Source: Candidatus Brocadiia bacterium | GTDB lineage: Bacteria > Planctomycetota > Uabimicrobiia > Uabimicrobiales > JABWCH01 | Length of the DNA: 34,922 nt | NCBI GenBank assembly: GCA_013359215.1 | Contig: JABWCH010000117.1 | Span: 1-34,922 of the forward strand | Reading direction: 5' to 3' | Shown here: positions 31,768 through 34,922 of the stretch, one piece after another | How the letters are laid out: each line of letters opens with the position of its first letter | Numbering within the stretch: position 1 is the first letter of the stretch | Program-made: the position numbers and the translations under genes | The notes under the pieces: model-generated | What the model was told of the DNA's origin: nothing | What the model saw: the letters and a program-made list of their open reading frames with translations, nothing else | The model's database searches: none

Positions 31768-34566
31768 TTAGAAGCGACTATGGAAACGTCTGTAAACAAG
31801 AAGAAAAACGGGGATAAAGAACAAAAAGAAAGTTGAAGGCTCTGGTACAGAGTTTAAAGAGAGAGAATGAGCATTATGATAGAGGTGCAAACCAGAGAGG
31901 GCAACTGTTTTTTCTGCATTCTGCCAAAATCGAATCTGGCTAAAAGCACCTGATGCTGTACCATTGGCGAATTTGAAGAGATCAATATTAAGCAGTTGTT
32001 GGATGGCGACTTTCTGGAGATCTACGATCACATCCAGAATACCACCATAAACAATATTGCCGCCAATGATGATTTGATCATAACCATTTATGGAATCGCC
32101 AGGTGTGGTTCCCCAGATTTCCATTTCAGTAACGCTTCCTGCACCTAAGAGCAAATCACCCGTTATATTGATGATACCAGGAGAGTTACCAACCTTGATA
32201 GTACCATCGGAATTCACCACTTGGGCATCTAAAGTACCACTTCCTGAAATGACTCCAGAGTTCACAATCTGACCAGCCTGAACCACAGTATCACGGCTTG
32301 TACCCAGTGCTAAAGAAGATGTATTGTCCAGGTTCAACGTATTGCCGACCGTGATGTTACCGCCGTTGTTCATGGTAACCTTCAGTCCTTGTGCCTGCAA
32401 TCCTTGTTGTACAAGCAATTTACCCTGAGTGTCTATATTCAGAGAGCCTCCGTTAATACTACCATTGGAAGCAATTTCTACCGTGCTATTGTTCAAAGCT
32501 TCGATCTTGCCTGCTGCGTTGTCAATGACTCCATCCAGATACAGCTTCGCCTGATTAAGAGCGCGTAGTTGTCCCTGGTTCTTGATTCCGCTCAAGTTGT
32601 TGAGTACCTGGAGTACTTTTCCTGCTATGTCTGCTTCTATGGAGCTGTTCGCAAGATTTTGAAGAGCAGCCTGGATCTGTCCAGCTCCTTTCAGTTTGCC
32701 GCCTTTGTTGATGAATTGGCTGGCTAACTGCGTGGCAGTAATTTTGCTTTTGTTTTCGCTGTTCATCTGGATCGTTCCGCCTTCTACCGTTAGATTTTTT
32801 CCGTCAGTAAGCTGGAATCCAGTGTCACTGCCAGTACCGCCTACGGTAATGCTTCCTGTGCCGAGATTTTTGATGGTGGTATCTGAATTGATGATACTCT
32901 GTGCGCCATCTTCCAGAGAGAGAAGATCATTGTTCTGAATAAGTCCCATCATCCACATGTTGCTATTGCCTGTCTGTTTATATTGTCCGTTAGAGGATTT
33001 TTCCAGACTGACATTGTTGAGCGTAGCATTTTTCAGGTTTACAATACCATTGGTAGCGGCAAGAATGGTTCCGTTGTTGATCACAGAAGAGTTGCTAAAG
33101 TTGACAGTTCCATTTTCTGCTTTGATAGTTCCCAATGTGTTGTTGAGTGTGCCTGATCCAAGATTTAAAGTACCATTGTTAGCAGTTTGAAGTACCCCTG
33201 CATTGACCAGTTTGCTCAAGTTGCTGAATGTACTGCTGCCACCATTTACTGTGATGGTGCCGCTGTTGCTAACAGTACCTGTTCCTGTAACGCTCACGCC
33301 ATTCAATTTTAAAGTACCCGCAGAACCTACAACCAGGCTGGAGTTATTGGTAATAGTTCCAGAGGCATTGAGTGTACCGTTGTTTGTCAATGTTCCGCTG
33401 CTGTTGGTAATGGTACTGCTGGCATTGACTGTACCGTTGTTCGTTAGAGTGCTACTGTTAGTAATGGTACTGTTAGCATTGAGTGTACCACTGTTCGTCA
33501 TGCTGCTGCTGTTGGTAATAGCTCCTGTAACGGTCATCGTTCCAGTATTGCTCAAAGTCCCTGTATTGCTCAATGTGCTGCTGGCTGTCACAGTGGCGTT
33601 GTTTGTAAAACTGCTTGCATTGCTGACTGTTCCAGTAACGCTCATGCTGCCGCTGCTGTTCGTTATAGTTCCATTGTTGGTAAGGTTGCTGGAAACGCTT
33701 GTTGTTCCTGTGTTTGCCAGAGAATTGCTGTTTGTCAAAGCACCATTGACATTCATCGTTCCACTGTTGGTAACGCTGTTGTTGTTGGTAATGCCTGCTG
33801 TTGCGGTCATTGTTCCGCTGTTGGCAATGCTACCAGTTCCATCCAGGCTGTTTATCGAAAGGCTACCGCCAGAGTTCACGACCATATTTCCATTGTTTGT
33901 CAGTTTCCCTGCATTGGTTGTTCCATCATTGCTGAGAGTGAGCATGTTTGCACTACTGATCGTCAGCTTATTGCCTGAGCTGATAGCGAGGCTATTGACT
34001 GTAGATGTAGTGTTGAGAGTAACCTGACTACCATTGTTGATATTGACATTGTACTTTGTCGTGCCATTGTTCGGAACAGCAGAAGTACTCCAGTTGCTGG
34101 CTGTATTCCAGTTGCTGTTTGCCCCTGTCCAGTTGGCAGTAGCCAAAGTCACGGCATCAGTATATGTCAATTTCATATAGGCATAAGGAGAACCTATATT
34201 GTTTACAGCAGAACTTGGTTTGAGCGAAAAGCTTATGCTCCCGTTGGATGCCCAGCTATTCAGAGATGCTTGAGAGAGGCTGATGCTTGCAGATACCTGG
34301 CTCTGCGATTGGTTGGTGGATGCAAAAAGGTTTCCCAAAGAATTCCCATTTTCATCTTTTAAGGTAGCATATTCAGAAGAGGCATTGAAGTCGCCCAAAG
34401 CATAGATGTAAAGTGTACCAGTACCAGCAGATAAAGGTGTATTGGAGAATGTGAAAGTCAGAGTGTTGGGTGTGTACAAATTGGTTTGTGTGCTTGTAGT
34501 AAAGCTATATGCCTGTAAGTATACACTGGCCCAGCATAAGCATAAAAAAAATATCAAGGCTTTCAT
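31768..34566 (-). CDS. Large Asn/Thr/Ser-rich PEP-CTERM surface protein
   Basis: The 932-residue protein starts at the ATG at 34566, which has GGAGG nine bases upstream and gives a proper signal peptide (MKALIFFLCLCWASVYLQAYS); an upstream in-frame ATG at 34614 lacks both. An N-terminal beta domain follows, then NWTGANSNWNTASNWS (about 155-170). A long repeat region (about 245-450) has units of about 16 residues of the type TNSGTLNVNGTITNSS and probably forms a beta helix. A further repeat-poor beta region follows to about 750. Near the end are VGNSPGIINITGDL and a GDSINGYDQIIIGG motif seen in PEP-CTERM/autotransporter-like proteins. The C-terminal signal is VPEPSTFFLFF, a hydrophobic helix, then RRFHSRF. 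Likely anchored at, or released from, the cell surface after exosortase processing, perhaps glycosylated at its many Asn/Ser/Thr. Confidence 0.88.
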   Translation of the reverse strand: MKALIFFLCLCWASVYLQAYSFTTSTQTNLYTPNTLTFTFSNTPLSAGTGTLYIYALGDFNASSEYATLKDENGNSLGNLFASTNQSQSQVSASISLSQASLNSWASNGSISFSLKPSSAVNNIGSPYAYMKLTYTDAVTLATANWTGANSNWNTASNWSTSAVPNNGTTKYNVNINNGSQVTLNTTSTVNSLAISSGNKLTISSANMLTLSNDGTTNAGKLTNNGNMVVNSGGSLSINSLDGTGSIANSGTMTATAGITNNNSVTNSGTMNVNGALTNSNSLANTGTTSVSSNLTNNGTITNSSGSMSVTGTVSNASSFTNNATVTASSTLSNTGTLSNTGTMTVTGAITNSSSMTNSGTLNANSTITNSSTLTNNGTVNASSTITNSSGTLTNNGTLNASGTITNNSSLVVGSAGTLKLNGVSVTGTGTVSNSGTITVNGGSSTFSNLSKLVNAGVLQTANNGTLNLGSGTLNNTLGTIKAENGTVNFSNSSVINNGTILAATNGIVNLKNATLNNVSLEKSSNGQYKQTGNSNMWMMGLIQNNDLLSLEDGAQSIINSDTTIKNLGTGSITVGGTGSDTGFQLTDGKNLTVEGGTIQMNSENKSKITATQLASQFINKGGKLKGAGQIQAALQNLANSSIEADIAGKVLQVLNNLSGIKNQGQLRALNQAKLYLDGVIDNAAGKIEALNNSTVEIASNGSINGGSLNIDTQGKLLVQQGLQAQGLKVTMNNGGNITVGNTLNLDNTSSLALGTSRDTVVQAGQIVNSGVISGSGTLDAQVVNSDGTIKVGNSPGIINITGDLLLGAGSVTEMEIWGTTPGDSINGYDQIIIGGNIVYGGILDVIVDLQKVAIQQLLNIDLFKFANGTASGAFSQIRFWQNAEKTVALSGLHLYHNAHSLSLNSVPEPSTFFLFFIPVFLLVYRRFHSRF
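33230..33835 (-). repeat. Imperfect tandem repeats in PEP-CTERM gene
   Basis: About a dozen imperfect units of roughly 45-55 bases encode the NSGT/NNGT repeats of the large PEP-CTERM protein. The DNA words (GTTGGTAATGGT, GTACCGTTGTT on the plus strand) recur with frequent changes. The antisense strand stays open for a long distance because of this composition. Confidence 0.75.
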
Positions 34567-34607
34567 AGGTTTTGTCCTCCATATTACGTAAAGTTTATGA
34601 ACATACC

Positions 34608-34629
34608 AAAACATTAGAACAAATGTTTT
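34608..34629. promoter_or_regulatory. 8-bp inverted repeat in PEP-CTERM leader
   Basis: AAAACATT and AATGTTTT are exact complements separated by six bases. The site lies in the presumed leader, about 45 bases before the ATG of the large PEP-CTERM gene. It may be an operator or an RNA hairpin. Confidence 0.3.
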
Positions 34630-34679
34630 CCCTCCAAAATAAGGTTAAAAAAATTTCAAGATTTGTAGCTATATATCGA

Positions 34680-34707
34680 ATTCTAGCATAAGATAAAATC
34701 AGGTCAA
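34680..34707 (-). promoter_or_regulatory. Candidate promoter of large PEP-CTERM gene
   Basis: On the minus strand TTGACC (34702-34707) and TAGAAT (34680-34685), both 5/6 of consensus, are separated by 16 bases. The predicted leader is about 105 bases and contains the inverted repeat at 34608-34629. Confidence 0.5.
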
Positions 34708-34860
34708 GAAAAAAATTCCTAATAATTTGACTAGGAAATTATTTATAGGAGTTACGCAGGTATTCTTAACATTTGAAATACAATATATATCTATCTTGCG
34801 AGTGATTAAAATCTTGACTCTATTTAGGGACTGTCATCATTCAAACGAAAAATCCTTTTC

Positions 34861-34890
34861 ACTGCATAGACGCAGAGTGTCGCAGAGAAT
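34861..34890 (+). repeat. CGCAGAG-word repeat
   Basis: ACTGCATAGACGCAGAGTGT followed by CGCAGAGAAT has two CGCAGAG words 11 bases apart, as at 12691-12721. It is near the window edge; nothing else is recognised in 34710-34922. Confidence 0.4.
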
Positions 34891-34922
34891 TTTAATTTAT
34901 TTTTTTCTTCTTGTAATAGTCA

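Noticed and set aside
33203..34027. Long open frame of 274 codons on the plus strand, opposite the large PEP-CTERM gene
   Set aside because: It is antisense to the NSGT/NNGT repeats, is a monotonous Leu/Val/Pro string, and has no ribosome site. It comes from the composition of the repeats.

Overview
The window is A+T-rich bacterial DNA with densely packed genes separated by intergenic spaces full of repeats. The best guess for the source is an anaerobic or facultative, Gram-negative, planctomycete-like (Planctomycetota/PVC) bacterium. Several observations support this. There are very large exported proteins of a modular type (an 'IYVPY...LPY' motif after the signal peptide and membrane helices at the end) that I associate from memory with planctomycetes. 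There are two PEP-CTERM proteins. Fe-S assembly is of the NIF type (NifU-NifS). There is a four-subunit 2-oxoacid:ferredoxin oxidoreductase and a hydrogenase maturation gene, hypD. The taxonomic call is an inference; no rRNA or other phylogenetic marker was found.

Layout. 133-1194 (-): Mrp/ApbC-type Fe-S carrier ATPase. 1655-12484 (+): two paralogous giant exported membrane proteins. The second looks like two modules fused end to end, with a signal peptide left in the middle. The pair is bracketed by two inverted copies of a MITE-like element (1415-1583 and 12541-12679). 12941-13618 (+): small PEP-CTERM protein. 13820-14611 (+): SagB-type nitroreductase. 14906-17477 (-): nifU-nifS-ricT-like operon for Fe-S cluster assembly. 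18061-19164 (+): hypD without other hyp genes. 19453-23172 (-): exported trypsin-like protease with TPRs. 23353-24924 (-): murJ. 25030-27951 (-): korDABC operon. 28868-31684 (+): exported helical-repeat protein with FGN/EW repeats at its end. 31768-34566 (-): large Asn/Thr/Ser-rich PEP-CTERM surface protein. The last two genes converge on a perfect-stem terminator.

Gene-free stretches. 1195-1654 holds the mrp promoter, MITE copy 1 and the probable promoter of the giant-protein operon. 12485-12940 holds MITE copy 2, a CGCAGAG-word repeat and a good promoter. 14612-14905 is almost entirely one long imperfect palindrome. 17478-18060 holds a perfect inverted repeat at nifU, a dispersed repeat, a motif shared with the giant operon, and alternative hairpins before hypD. 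19165-19452 holds a dispersed repeat, a palindrome of TTAATC words and a terminator hairpin. 27952-28861 holds a compact promoter-SD-hairpin unit (candidate small RNA or 20-codon ORF), a dispersed repeat and an A/T-rich palindrome. 34567-34922 holds a promoter, a small inverted repeat and CGCAGAG words. I saw no tRNA, rRNA, CRISPR array, transposase or phage gene.

How the genes fit together. Mrp, NifU, NifS and the RicT-like protein make or carry Fe-S clusters. KorABCD and HypD are Fe-S enzymes that would use them. Most remaining genes encode cell-envelope or exported proteins (giant modular proteins, PEP-CTERM proteins, protease-TPR protein, helical-repeat protein, MurJ). The most unusual parts are the fused giant protein with its internal signal peptide, the inverted MITE pair around that operon, the small transcript unit at 28256-28370, and several families of dispersed intergenic repeats.
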